This document shows positions 48,709 through 58,482 of a DNA stretch of 64,000 bases, piece by piece; position 1 is the first letter of the stretch; the number at the start of each line of letters is the position of its first letter. Source of the DNA: UBA11591 sp040220895 (GTDB lineage: Bacteria > Bacteroidota > Bacteroidia > Flavobacteriales_E > Vicingaceae); NCBI GenBank assembly GCA_040220895.1, contig JAVJVY010000013.1, positions 1-64,000 on the forward strand, in the 5' to 3' direction. Below the pieces are notes generated by a model. The model had not been told where the DNA came from, did no database searches, and worked only from the letters and a program-made list of their open reading frames with translations. A program made the translations under genes and the position numbers.

Positions 48709-51700
48709 TTGAATTTCACCGTCGTAAAATCTAGTGCGGGCTCGGGTAAAACTTACAGCCTTGTAAAAGAGTACCTGGCGCTTCTACTCAAAGGAGGTGG
48801 AAACGATTATTTCAGGCATATTCTTGCCATAACCTTCACTAACAAAGCAACCGAAGAAATGAAGCAGCGCGTGCTTGGCGCCTTGGAAGGATTAGAAAGC
48901 GGTGACAATAATTTCCGGGAACTAAAGAGTGAATTGCGTGACTTGACAGAACTTGATGATAAAAGCATTGCTCAGCGTTGTGGTATTCTTTTAAAAACCT
49001 TACTTCACGACTATGGAGATTTTAATATTTCAACCATCGATCAATTCGTGCACCGATTGGTCAGAAGTTTTTCGTTCGAATTGAACATCCCCGCCCAGCT
49101 CGAAATTGAGTTAAAAAATGATCGATTGATCAGAAAAACGGTCGACGGACTTTTTGAACAAATGAGTACCGACGAGCGGCTTTATCAGATTCTACGCACA
49201 TATTCAGAGCACAAATTCGACGGCGGACTGAGTTACGACCCGGAAAGCAACTTAAAGGATTTAACATCTGAGTTACTATCCTATGAGTCCAGAACGCGCA
49301 TTCGGTCACTACAGCGATTGAGACTGGAGGACTTCAACCTAACAAGAAACGAGGTATTTAAACGAATTCAGGCCTTAGAAAGCAGACTCAGTGACATGGC
49401 AATGCCATTGATCGAAAAAATCAATAGTCACGGAATGGTGGAAAAAGATTTCTATCGTTCCTCTCAGGGAGTGCATAGGTTTCTGGTTAATCTGGCCTAT
49501 AAAAAAAAACCGATTGACCGCCCAAATTCATATGTATACGCCACCTCAGAAGAGGGTAAATGGCTTTCGCCTAAGGCGGGAACTGAAGTCAAGGCCAGTT
49601 TTGAAGTCTTGAAGAGCAGTTTCTCTAGAACACTGGACCTCATTCTGGAAAAGATCGAAAGTGAACTAAGTCACTACGTTTTTTGCAAAGCTCTTGCAGG
49701 ACGAATTTTTTCAATGGCCATTGTAAATGAAGTAAAAATCGAGATTGACAGGATCAAAGAAGAGTTTTCGGTGGCTCAATTAGATGATTTCAACCAGGTG
49801 ATTGCCGATATCGTTAACGATAACCCAACTCCTTATATTTATGAGCGATTGGGAGAGCGTTACCAACACTACCTCATAGACGAATTCCAGGATACCTCGC
49901 TAATTCAATGGTTTAACTTGCTTCCCCTGGTCGAGAATTCACTCAGTGAAGGACACGATTCATTTTTAGTTGGTGATCCGAAACAAGCCATTTATCGATG
50001 GAGAGGGGGTGAACCAGACTTATTGAATAGGCTGCCTGATCTGAACATTTATGGTACAGAAGAGAAGGGGTATGGCTCCAAACTTTTAACCGAGTCATAC
50101 AAAGAGGTAATACTCGGGCAGAATTTCAGATCCTCACCAACAATTGTGGAGTTTGTTAATGAGCTTTTTGATTCGTTGAAAAAACGATTTGCAAATGAAC
50201 TCAACGTCGTATATGATTCACACAGGCAAGTTCCGGTCAAAACCTCTAAAGGCAGAGTAGAAGTTCGATTTTTCCCCACCGATAATGGTGATGAAACAGC
50301 TGTCAATTTCACAGTCCAAAAAATTCTTGAAATTACGGCTCAAGGAATTGCTCCTGCCCAAATCGCGGTTTTATGCCGCACAGGGGCCCAATGCACTTCG
50401 GTGACATCTGCCTTGCTACAAAATCTGATTCCATTTATTTCCGAAGACAGTTTAAAAATTGGTCATGCACTCAACGTTTCTTTCCTTCTGCACTGGCTTG
50501 AGTATTTATACCATGGTAAAAAAGAAGGTGATGCACTTAAGATTGTTGAATACCTATTGGACAATTCGATGCTTGGTAAACTGAACTCTCTGGATCTTGA
50601 AGAGATCTGGGGGTCTTACCGGGACCTTGACGGTGTATTGATTGCTTCAGGATGGGCGATTTCGAGTGCGCAATTGAGACAGGACAACCTGATGGACCTG
50701 GTCAACCATTTGTCTGATACCTTTCTTGTAAATGGAGGTAAAGATCGTTTCGTGATTGCATTTGAAAATGCAATTAACCAATTCAATGCTCAATATGGAA
50801 ACGATGCCATGGAGTTCCTGGAATGGTGGAAGGAGAACGGCGAAGAATTCAGTGTTCCGTTCGCTGAAAGCCCTGAGTCTGTTAGAATAATGACCATCCA
50901 CAAAGCCAAGGGTCTTGAATTTGATTTTGTCATTGTGCCTTTTGCATATGGAAACATCAGACCTTCTAAATCTTACATGTGGGTTGAAACCAAGGGAAAA
51001 GACCAAGAAATACTACCGGTAGCATGGTTGCGCTATTCCGAAGAGCTGCTTAAAACATCCTATGCTGAAAGCTATGAAAAAGAAATGCGGGCTTCCCTTG
51101 CCGATACAGCCAATCTGATGTATGTTTCCGCTACACGTGCCAAAATGGCTTTGTATGTTATTTCAAGAGTATTACCCAAGAACGGTAAAAAGATAAAGGA
51201 AGAAAATCTTTGGCACTCTGCACTTGAACTGAGTATGAACGAAAGTAAAGAAGAAGGTGTCTTTCTCACGGGAAATGAAAATTTTGATCTTATCAAGGGG
51301 GAAACAGCTGCTGATGTTGTAATAGCTTACAGAGTGAGACCCATGACGGCATGGGCAGAAAAAGTGATGCTTAAATACAAAAGCGAATCAACAGAAATGG
51401 GTAATGACGCTTTTGACCCTTCTGCCTACGGCAGATTAATTCATGAAGTGATGTCCAAGGTCTATGAATTGGAAGACATTGAAGGAATCGCAGATTACTA
51501 TTGCACAATCGGTGAATTAGATGAAAAGGAAGCCGCTGACTTGCGGCGTCAAGTTCACTCTTTACTGGATCATCCTGAATTAGTCCCCTTGTTCAAAGAT
51601 GTCAAGGGTAGCATTTTTAATGAGCGGGAAATATTAAGTTCGACAGGTGAGGTTTTTCGTCCTGACAGATGTGTAATAAGCGGTGGCAAGATTTCTATGA

Positions 51701-51852
51701 TAGATTATAAAACGGGTTTAATCAACGAATCTCATCAGAATCAAATCCTAAAATACATGCAACTGGCAACTGATCTGGGGTATGAGGAAGTGAAAGGTCA
51801 TTTGTTGTATTTCTCATCTGATAAGGTCTTACACGTTGGTTTTTCTTCTTAA
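48709..51852 (+). CDS. UvrD/RecB-like helicase-nuclease (AddA type)
   Basis: About 1047 residues of the superfamily 1A helicase plus PD-(D/E)xK nuclease build of AddA/RecB. The Walker A loop is SSAGSGKTYSL (about residues 7-17), Walker B is YLIDEFQDTS (about 388-397), then GDPKQAIYRWRGG, LGQNFRSSP, VRIMTIHKAKGLEFD and MYVSATRAK. The nuclease domain has IDYKTG near residue 997. It should process double-strand DNA ends for recombination. No AddB/RecC-type partner adjoins it. The frame opens at TTG 48649, but a promoter-like box lies in the extension, and the family's VVKSSAGSGKT start follows TTG 48709 closely. Confidence 0.88.
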   Translation: MNFTVVKSSAGSGKTYSLVKEYLALLLKGGGNDYFRHILAITFTNKATEEMKQRVLGALEGLESGDNNFRELKSELRDLTELDDKSIAQRCGILLKTLLHDYGDFNISTIDQFVHRLVRSFSFELNIPAQLEIELKNDRLIRKTVDGLFEQMSTDERLYQILRTYSEHKFDGGLSYDPESNLKDLTSELLSYESRTRIRSLQRLRLEDFNLTRNEVFKRIQALESRLSDMAMPLIEKINSHGMVEKDFYRSSQGVHRFLVNLAYKKKPIDRPNSYVYATSEEGKWLSPKAGTEVKASFEVLKSSFSRTLDLILEKIESELSHYVFCKALAGRIFSMAIVNEVKIEIDRIKEEFSVAQLDDFNQVIADIVNDNPTPYIYERLGERYQHYLIDEFQDTSLIQWFNLLPLVENSLSEGHDSFLVGDPKQAIYRWRGGEPDLLNRLPDLNIYGTEEKGYGSKLLTESYKEVILGQNFRSSPTIVEFVNELFDSLKKRFANELNVVYDSHRQVPVKTSKGRVEVRFFPTDNGDETAVNFTVQKILEITAQGIAPAQIAVLCRTGAQCTSVTSALLQNLIPFISEDSLKIGHALNVSFLLHWLEYLYHGKKEGDALKIVEYLLDNSMLGKLNSLDLEEIWGSYRDLDGVLIASGWAISSAQLRQDNLMDLVNHLSDTFLVNGGKDRFVIAFENAINQFNAQYGNDAMEFLEWWKENGEEFSVPFAESPESVRIMTIHKAKGLEFDFVIVPFAYGNIRPSKSYMWVETKGKDQEILPVAWLRYSEELLKTSYAESYEKEMRASLADTANLMYVSATRAKMALYVISRVLPKNGKKIKEENLWHSALELSMNESKEEGVFLTGNENFDLIKGETAADVVIAYRVRPMTAWAEKVMLKYKSESTEMGNDAFDPSAYGRLIHEVMSKVYELEDIEGIADYYCTIGELDEKEAADLRRQVHSLLDHPELVPLFKDVKGSIFNEREILSSTGEVFRPDRCVISGGKISMIDYKTGLINESHQNQILKYMQLATDLGYEEVKGHLLYFSSDKVLHVGFSS

Positions 51853-51903
51853 TTCAATGTTCATAAAAAAGTAAGTTTTTAGTGATTTTCGAGTATTAAG
51901 GGC

Positions 51904-51911
51904 TAAATTTG
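51904..51911 (+). promoter_or_regulatory. -7 box TAAATTTG of pckA
   Basis: An exact TAnnTTTG match, 38 bases upstream of the pckA ATG. Confidence 0.5.
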
Positions 51912-51949
51912 AACCCTCAAACTTAAAACTTCACTCCAAAACCATCTGT

Positions 51950-53560
51950 ATGATAAATAAAGGTAAGCGAGCGCAAAATGCGAACATCGAAAACCTGGGT
52001 ATTCACGATGCGGTTGTTCATTGGAATTTGAGCAGTGACGAACTATCCGATATAGCAGTTGAAAAAAATCTGGCAGTTGTGACAAGTTCCGGGGCTATTT
52101 CAGTCGACACCGGTGAGTTTACCGGGCGTTCGCCAAAGGATCGATTTATTGTTAAGGATGACATAACCAAGGATGAAGTATGGTGGGGGGATATCAACAT
52201 CCCCTTTGAACCGGAGAAATTTGATCGATTGTATAACAAGATGGTCGATTACTTAATTGGAAAAGAACTCTATGTTCGTGACGCATATGCATGTGCAGAT
52301 CCTAATTATAGGATGAACATACGCGTGGTCAACGAATCTTCCTGGGGTAATTTATTCGTTCACAACATGTTTCTCAGGCCATCGGATCATGAACTTGAAA
52401 GTTTTGAGCCTGAATGGACAGTGATCAGTGCCCCCGGATTTAAGGCAAACGCAGAGATTGACGGAACAAGACAACACAATTTTGCGGTACTCAATTTCAC
52501 TAAGAAAATAGCCATAATAGGCGGTACCGGATACACCGGCGAGACTAAAAAAGGTATTTTTTCAGCTCTGAATTTTATTTTACCTGCTCAGAAAAATGTT
52601 CTTTCCATGCATTGTTCGGCCAATGTTGGAGAAGCGGGCGATACTGCCCTTTTCTTTGGATTGTCTGGCACAGGCAAAACAACGCTTTCTGCCGATCCGG
52701 AAAGAAAATTGATTGGGGATGATGAACACGGTTGGTCTGAAGATTCCGTTTTCAATTTTGAAGGTGGTTGTTATGCAAAATGCATCAATCTTACCGAAGA
52801 GAACGAACCCGATATCTACAGGGCGATAAAAAAGGGGGCCTTGCTTGAGAATATCGAGTTCATTAACGGATCAAAGGATGTTGATTTCACCAATGTTTCC
52901 AAGACAGAAAATACACGAGTAAGCTATCCTATTTATCACATCAATAACATTGCGGAGCCCTCCATTGGCCCTGTTCCCGAAAATATATTCTTCCTAACCT
53001 GTGACGCATATGGAGTGATTCCTCCAATATCCAAATTAAGTCCCGGTCAAGCGGCTTTCCATTTCATTAGTGGATATACAGCAAAGGTTGCAGGAACCGA
53101 AGCGGGTATCACCGAACCGGTCAGGGCATTCAGTGCTTGCTTTGGAGCGCCATTTATGCCGCTGCATCCAACGCGTTATGCAGAAATGCTGAGCGATAAA
53201 ATGAGAAGGGCGGATGTTAAAGTGTGGCTTGTTAATACAGGATGGTCAGGTGGCCCGTATGGGGTAGGAAAGCGTATGAGCCTTAAAATAACCAGGGCCT
53301 TGATCACAGCCGCACTCAAGGGTGAATTAGATACCGTGCGCTATGAAACGCACGATATATTTGGGTTGGAGATGCCTGTTAGCTGTGAAGGCGTTCCCTC
53401 GCAGGTGCTAAACCCTAAAAACACTTGGCAAGACAAAGAGGCTTATGATGTGAAGGCCAATGAACTTGCCAAGGCTTTCAATGTAAATTTTGAGAAGTTC
53501 AAAGAATATGCAAATGAAGAGATTCTTGCTGGTGCCCCAAAGGTCATGCAGAATTCCTGA
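51950..53560 (+). CDS. pckA: phosphoenolpyruvate carboxykinase (ATP)
   Basis: Converts oxaloacetate and ATP to phosphoenolpyruvate, the entry step of gluconeogenesis. 536 residues, the usual length. The substrate arginine region is FTGRSPKDRFIV; ATP site kinase-1a is GLSGTGKTTLS (about 237-247), followed by IGDDEHGW (kinase-2 and metal site) and FEGGCYAKC. A -7 box precedes it, and a strong terminator follows. It is a single-gene unit, separate from the helicase gene upstream. Confidence 0.97.
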   Translation: MINKGKRAQNANIENLGIHDAVVHWNLSSDELSDIAVEKNLAVVTSSGAISVDTGEFTGRSPKDRFIVKDDITKDEVWWGDINIPFEPEKFDRLYNKMVDYLIGKELYVRDAYACADPNYRMNIRVVNESSWGNLFVHNMFLRPSDHELESFEPEWTVISAPGFKANAEIDGTRQHNFAVLNFTKKIAIIGGTGYTGETKKGIFSALNFILPAQKNVLSMHCSANVGEAGDTALFFGLSGTGKTTLSADPERKLIGDDEHGWSEDSVFNFEGGCYAKCINLTEENEPDIYRAIKKGALLENIEFINGSKDVDFTNVSKTENTRVSYPIYHINNIAEPSIGPVPENIFFLTCDAYGVIPPISKLSPGQAAFHFISGYTAKVAGTEAGITEPVRAFSACFGAPFMPLHPTRYAEMLSDKMRRADVKVWLVNTGWSGGPYGVGKRMSLKITRALITAALKGELDTVRYETHDIFGLEMPVSCEGVPSQVLNPKNTWQDKEAYDVKANELAKAFNVNFEKFKEYANEEILAGAPKVMQNS

Positions 53561-53579
53561 ATGCTGCAATTATCAAATT

Positions 53580-53614
53580 AATCTCACCGCTCGACCCAGG
53601 TTGACGGTGAGATT
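53580..53614 (+). terminator. rho-independent terminator of pckA
   Basis: A perfect 10-bp stem, AATCTCACCG (53580-53589) with CGGTGAGATT (53605-53614), a 15-base loop, then TTTATTTTTA. The trailing TATTTTTA (53617-53624) could double as the -7 box of the dihydroorotase gene 16 bases downstream. Confidence 0.85.
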
Positions 53615-53640
53615 TTTATTTTTACTCCCTTAGTAATGCC

Positions 53641-54948
53641 ATGAAGAAAAAAACCAATCCTGATTTATTCACTATTTCAGATGTAAAGATTTGGAATCCG
53701 GATGAAATTATTGAAAATGGCATGGTCATTGTTGAAAATGGCAAGGTAAAGTCCGTTTACAAGAATTCAGATGGACAAACTGAAGGAGAAATATACAATG
53801 GTAACGGTCTTGTGCTTATGCCTTCAGGAGTTGATGCACACGTTCATTTAAGGGTACCTGGTCAGGCGCATAAAGAAACACCAATAACCGGACTCCATGC
53901 TGCCATCAAAGGGGGTTATGGCGCAGTGCTAAACATGCCAAATACACGTCCTCCAATTGATTCGGTCGATGTATGTGAAATGGCGATGACAGAATTGAAA
54001 CCCGCGTTAGAAGAGACAGGAGTTAAAGTTTTTCTAAGTGCCTGCATAACAAAAGGCATGCAAGGAAAAGAATTGGTCGATGTTGATTCCTTGGCAAAAT
54101 GGGGGGTCAAGACTTTTACAGACGATGGTCTGGGAGTTGAGAGTGATGAAATAATGCGGGAAGCATTTGCAAAAATCTCAAAATGGAATATTCCTGTATC
54201 TCAACATGCCGAATATTGTGGCCATGGAGGAGTGCTGGCAGGAGGCAGACTGCAACGCCAACAAAAAATTCCCCGATACCCGATTTCTGCAGAATACGAC
54301 ATGGTTGCCAGGGATATAAGGGAGTTGCGAAAACATCCCAAAGCTCGTTACCATGTGCTGCACGTCTCACTTGGAAAAACCGTACAATTGGTGATGGATG
54401 CTCGCCTTGAAGGACTTAAGGTCTCTTGTGAAGTCACACCACACCACCTGCATTTCACTTATAACGAAATTAAAAAAGGCGAAACATCCTTTAAAATGAA
54501 TCCTCCTTTAAGAGATGGTTATGATCGACATGTGCTGATCAAGGCCCTTCAGTCTGGTGACGTGGGCTTCGTTGCCACTGATCACGCTCCTCATGCCAGC
54601 GAAGAAAAAGGTGAGAATTTTGAAAAAGCAGCCTTTGGGACCACTGGCATGGAAACATCTTTGCGCGTGCTTATTTCCATGCTTCAACGAGGAGAACTCA
54701 CAGCAAGGCGATTAGTTGAGGTTTATTCAACAGCACCTTCAATATACCTTGGCATAGAAGATGAGTTTGGCAGTATTACAGCCGGAAAACCGTTTAATGC
54801 CATTTTGGTGGATGTAGATCATTTGCCGGTTGAGATCGAAGATCGTGACCTATTGAGTAAAAGCAAAAACAACGTTTTCAAGGGTGTACAATTACCTGGA
54901 CAAATTCAACATTTCTTCAATCCACTTTTTCAATTTGAATTGATCTGA
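53641..54948 (+). CDS. pyrC: dihydroorotase (class I amidohydrolase)
   Basis: Cyclises carbamoyl-aspartate to dihydroorotate in pyrimidine synthesis. 435 residues. Metal site segments are VDAHVHLRVPG (HxH, about 61-71), SQHAEYCGHGG, YHVLHVSLGKT and FVATDHAPHASEEKG; the LNMPNTRPPID segment is typical of class I dihydroorotases and allantoinases. Allantoinase is the alternative; the R-x-P-G pattern favours dihydroorotase. Its stop overlaps the hisS start by one base (TGATG). Confidence 0.88.
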   Translation: MKKKTNPDLFTISDVKIWNPDEIIENGMVIVENGKVKSVYKNSDGQTEGEIYNGNGLVLMPSGVDAHVHLRVPGQAHKETPITGLHAAIKGGYGAVLNMPNTRPPIDSVDVCEMAMTELKPALEETGVKVFLSACITKGMQGKELVDVDSLAKWGVKTFTDDGLGVESDEIMREAFAKISKWNIPVSQHAEYCGHGGVLAGGRLQRQQKIPRYPISAEYDMVARDIRELRKHPKARYHVLHVSLGKTVQLVMDARLEGLKVSCEVTPHHLHFTYNEIKKGETSFKMNPPLRDGYDRHVLIKALQSGDVGFVATDHAPHASEEKGENFEKAAFGTTGMETSLRVLISMLQRGELTARRLVEVYSTAPSIYLGIEDEFGSITAGKPFNAILVDVDHLPVEIEDRDLLSKSKNNVFKGVQLPGQIQHFFNPLFQFELI

Positions 54949-56330
54949 TGGCAAAGGTGATCAAACCCAGACTTGCCAAAGGAACCAGGGATTTTTCTCC
55001 CACTGAAATGGCCCTGCGGAGGCACATCTTTGGCGTCATCGAAAAATATTTTAAGCGATTTGGATTTGACCAGATTGAGACTCCGGCGGTCGAAAATCTG
55101 GAAACATTGACGGGTAAATACGGTGAAGAAGGTGACCGCTTGATTTTTAAAATCCTGAATTCAGGGGATTATCTAGACGGAGTTGACTCAACACTTCTCC
55201 AGAACAGGGAGAGCAATGCACTGATTCCGCAATTGTGTGAGAAAGCACTTCGCTATGATTTGACAGTTCCCTTTGCCCGCTATGTAGTGCAGCATCGCAA
55301 TGACATATCTTTTCCGTTCAGGCGTTATCAAATCCAACCAGTATGGAGAGCAGACAGGCCCCAAAAAGGACGGTATCGTGAGTTTTATCAATGTGATGCT
55401 GATGTGATAGGGTCTAATAGCCTCCTTTTGGAAGCAGAGTTCATTCAGCTTATTACCCTAGTATTCAGGGAGCTGAATATAAATTATACGATTAAACTGA
55501 ATAGCCGAAAAATTCTATTTGGCTTCTGCGAGGCTTTGGGAATTGAATCCAAGTTCACTGCGTTTACCACCATACTTGATAAGCTCGACAAAAAACCATG
55601 GCAGGCGCTTAAAACTGAATTCCTTGAAGCAGGGTTCTCTGATGATCAGACCAAAGCATTTGAAAGCATCAATGACTTGAATGGCCTTGAGCTGAGTAAG
55701 ACCGGATTTGAAAATTTAAAGGCTGCCATTAAATTATCTAATATTGGTCAACAAGGATTAGCTGAACTGCAAGAGATTATGTCTTACCTGAGCAGCCAAA
55801 CCTTGAGTAATGTGCGACTCGATCTTACACTTGCAAGGGGGTTGAACTATTACACGGGGGCAATTATTGAAGTTTCTGCAAAAGATGTTGATATTGGCAG
55901 TATTTGCGGAGGAGGTCGGTACGATGACCTCACCGGAATTTTTGGCTTAGAAGAAATGTCGGGAATCGGTATAAGCTTTGGAATCGACCGCATATTTGAC
56001 ATACTCAGTGCTTCCCCTTCCGCTGATCACGGCAATAAATCGACCTCTGTTGTCTTTATTAATTTTGGAAATAAAGAACTCGACTACTCTTTGAAGGCTC
56101 TTGACAAGTTGCGAAGTGCTGGGATACGTGCCGAAATCTACCCCGATCCCGATAAATTGAAGAAGCAATTTAAATATGCCGATAACAAAGGCGCTAGCCA
56201 TGTGGTAACCGCAGGTGAACTGGAAATAACTAAATCAATGTACACCCTAAAGGATCTTAAAACAGGTGAACAGGAACACCTCAATATGGAGGGTTTAATC
56301 AACACACTTGGAGCTGATGCAGACCTTTAA
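54948..56330 (+). CDS. hisS: histidyl-tRNA synthetase
   Basis: Class II aminoacyl-tRNA synthetase charging tRNA-His. 460 residues, slightly longer than usual. Motif 1 region (about 15-50, KGTRDFSPTEM then KRFGFDQIETPAVENLE), motif 2 VWRADRPQKGRYREFYQCDAD (around 145-165, in two parts: VWRADRPQKGR and YREFYQCD), histidine-binding LARGLNYYTGAIIE, motif 3 GISFGIDRI, and a C-terminal anticodon-binding domain (about 365-455). It overlaps dihydroorotase by one base and hutH by 14 bases, so all three probably share a transcript. Confidence 0.95.
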   Translation: MAKVIKPRLAKGTRDFSPTEMALRRHIFGVIEKYFKRFGFDQIETPAVENLETLTGKYGEEGDRLIFKILNSGDYLDGVDSTLLQNRESNALIPQLCEKALRYDLTVPFARYVVQHRNDISFPFRRYQIQPVWRADRPQKGRYREFYQCDADVIGSNSLLLEAEFIQLITLVFRELNINYTIKLNSRKILFGFCEALGIESKFTAFTTILDKLDKKPWQALKTEFLEAGFSDDQTKAFESINDLNGLELSKTGFENLKAAIKLSNIGQQGLAELQEIMSYLSSQTLSNVRLDLTLARGLNYYTGAIIEVSAKDVDIGSICGGGRYDDLTGIFGLEEMSGIGISFGIDRIFDILSASPSADHGNKSTSVVFINFGNKELDYSLKALDKLRSAGIRAEIYPDPDKLKKQFKYADNKGASHVVTAGELEITKSMYTLKDLKTGEQEHLNMEGLINTLGADADL

Positions 56331-57810
56331 GATAACTAAGAAAAACATCAGCCTTTTGAACCTATTTTCGGTGATAGCGGACTCGGCTACCATTGAATTG
56401 TCCGAAGAATCAAGGTTGGCCGTGGTCAATTGCCGGAATTTTCTCGAAGAGCAAATAGCCAAATCGGATCGCCCTATTTATGGAGTTAATACCGGTTTCG
56501 GTTCCTTGCGTAACAAAGAAATTTCGAGGGATGAAATTGCCCAACTGCAGGAAAATTTAGTCCTGTCCCATGCCTGTGGTGTCGGGGCAATGATTCCACA
56601 GGACATAGCCAAAGTGATTCTTTTGCTCAAGATTCTCAATCTCTCGCTTGGAAAATCGGGTATTAGGTTACAGACCTTGGAACGTCTGATTTTCTTTTAT
56701 AACAACAACATCATACCTGTAATTTATGAACAGGGTTCGCTAGGTGCTTCCGGAGATTTGGCACCGCTGGCTCATTTGTCGCTTCCCTTGTTGGGAGAAG
56801 GAGAAGTCTGGTTTGAAGGTCAGGTGTTGAAAAGCGAAAAAGTATTATCGAAATTTGATTTGAAACCTATCCGCCTCGAAGCTAAGGAAGGTCTTGCCAT
56901 GCTGAATGGCACGCAGTTTATGAGTGGCTATGGTTTGCACATGCTTTACCGTTTAGATCATTTGTTGCCATCGGCCGACGTAGTAACCGCCATGTCCATA
57001 GACGCCTTCTCGGCTTCCCTTGATCCATTTTCTCCGGAGATCCAAGAGGCAAGGCCGCATCCCGGTCAATTGCAGACGGCGCGTCGCATAACTGAATTAC
57101 TTGAAGGGAGTGCCATATGTCGTGAGTTAAAATCAGATGTACAAGACCCGTATTCATTCCGTTGCATACCTCAGGTTCATGGCGCTAGTTTAGATGCCAT
57201 TAACTATTTTAAAAGAGTTGTCGAAACAGAAATCTCTTCTGTTACAGATAATCCTATGGTGTTTCCCGAAGAGGGAAAGATCATTTCTGCGGGTAACTTT
57301 CATGGTCAACCCTTGGCCTTGACGCTTGATTTTGTGGCCATTGGCTTGGCAGAATTAACCAGTATTTCTGAACGTCGCATATATAAATTAATATCAGGAC
57401 AACGCGGATTACCGGAATTCTTGATAGAAGATGCAGGCCTCAACTCAGGATTCATGATTCCTCAATATACCGCAGCTTCGCTGGTCAGTCAAAACAAACA
57501 GCTATGCAGCCCGGCTTCTACTGATACCATTGACAGTTCCAATGGTCAGGAGGATCACGTCAGCATGGGAGCAAATTCGGCATTAAAGTGTCTTCGCGTC
57601 TTGAATAATTACTCCTGGGTATTGGGCATAGAATTATTGTGTGCCGCACAAGGGCTTGATTTCAGAAGGCCATTGAAATCGTCGGAATCAGTGGAGCAAA
57701 TGCACTCAGATCTGAGAAAACTGGTTCCGTATATTAAAGTGGATGCAGAACTCCATGTATTTATGAGAACTGCCAGGAATTTTTTGGATAAAAATGGCCT
57801 AGTTCTTTAA
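56317..57810 (+). CDS. hutH: histidine ammonia-lyase
   Basis: Deaminates histidine to urocanate, the first step of histidine breakdown. 497 residues. The MIO cofactor forms from Ala-Ser-Gly at about 144-146 in GSLGASGDLAPLAHLSLP. Other signatures are YGVNTGFGSL, RVQDPYSFRC-type segment DVQDPYSFRCIPQVHG, SVTDNPMVF and SSNGQEDHVSMG. The frame allows an earlier TTG (56308); the ATG at 56317 is preferred. It lies inside the end of hisS, an unusual pairing of histidine use and histidine breakdown. No hutU, hutI or hutG adjoins it. The 3' end overlaps the convergent YceI gene by 12 bases. Confidence 0.93.
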   Translation: MQTFKITKKNISLLNLFSVIADSATIELSEESRLAVVNCRNFLEEQIAKSDRPIYGVNTGFGSLRNKEISRDEIAQLQENLVLSHACGVGAMIPQDIAKVILLLKILNLSLGKSGIRLQTLERLIFFYNNNIIPVIYEQGSLGASGDLAPLAHLSLPLLGEGEVWFEGQVLKSEKVLSKFDLKPIRLEAKEGLAMLNGTQFMSGYGLHMLYRLDHLLPSADVVTAMSIDAFSASLDPFSPEIQEARPHPGQLQTARRITELLEGSAICRELKSDVQDPYSFRCIPQVHGASLDAINYFKRVVETEISSVTDNPMVFPEEGKIISAGNFHGQPLALTLDFVAIGLAELTSISERRIYKLISGQRGLPEFLIEDAGLNSGFMIPQYTAASLVSQNKQLCSPASTDTIDSSNGQEDHVSMGANSALKCLRVLNNYSWVLGIELLCAAQGLDFRRPLKSSESVEQMHSDLRKLVPYIKVDAELHVFMRTARNFLDKNGLVL

Positions 57811-58389
57811 TTCGCCCTCCAGATTTACCCTGAGCTTCACTTCCGACGAAACGTTGTAAATGTTATCGTCGTCAGGGGGATTTTTCAGATTCCAAAGATC
57901 TCGGTTAATACTGAACATTGCCTCTCCAGCTATGGTATTTGTTCTTGTTAAGATCGTAGCTGTGGCAGAGATATTCTGGGTATAACCAGTAATACTGAGT
58001 CCCCCTTTTACAAGATATTCACCCTCGCCTTTTAATTCTGAATCATACATTTTGAAAACGGCATAATCCATTGATCTCGAATTAAAAAATTCAGATGATT
58101 TCAGGAAACTGATCAATTTCTTGGTGTTTTCTTGTGAACCACACTTAGTGCATACAAGACTCTGAATATCAACAAATACGACCAAGGACTTTAAGTCCTG
58201 ACCTATTAATTCAACGTATCCACTTTTTAATTTGAAGTGCCCGGTTAACTCATCATCACCTTGCATCACCGTCCAAGAGACCTTCGATTTGTGAGGACTC
58301 AACTCATACCGGCCTTCACCTTTTTGAGCATGAAGTAAGAGAGGTGCTAAAAGGCAGATGAATAAAGCGTTTAACGCTAAAATCTTCAT
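57799..58389 (-). CDS. YceI-family periplasmic protein
   Basis: 196 residues with a signal peptide cleaved after LLHAQ (about residue 21). The mature part has the YceI lipocalin-like barrel pattern: GRYELSPHKSKVSWTVMQ, ELTGHFKLKSGYVEL, LVVFVDIQSL, the LISFLKSSEFFNS segment followed by YAVFKM, and LSITGYTQNISATATI. The family binds isoprenoid or other amphiphilic ligands. Two cysteines form a CTKC pair (about 78-81), which is uncommon in the family. It diverges from the TPR-caspase gene. Confidence 0.87.
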   Translation of the reverse strand: MKILALNALFICLLAPLLLHAQKGEGRYELSPHKSKVSWTVMQGDDELTGHFKLKSGYVELIGQDLKSLVVFVDIQSLVCTKCGSQENTKKLISFLKSSEFFNSRSMDYAVFKMYDSELKGEGEYLVKGGLSITGYTQNISATATILTRTNTIAGEAMFSINRDLWNLKNPPDDDNIYNVSSEVKLRVNLEGELKN

Positions 58390-58426
58390 AGAATGATTAT
58401 TTTTAACTTTTAATATAACTTAAAGC

Positions 58427-58434
58427 TAATTTCG
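58427..58434 (+). promoter_or_regulatory. -7-like box TAATTTCG of the TPR-caspase gene
   Basis: One mismatch from TAnnTTTG, 48 bases upstream of the ATG at 58483. Weak, with no visible -33. Confidence 0.3.
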
Positions 58435-58482
58435 TCGTAAATATACGTATGCAAAATTGAGCATTAATTTGAATTTGTTAAA

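Noticed and set aside
53617..53624. TATTTTTA in the pckA terminator tail as a separate promoter feature for dihydroorotase
   Set aside because: The nearest TTG is only 13 bases upstream, and the sequence is explained by the terminator T-run; mentioned in the terminator entry only.
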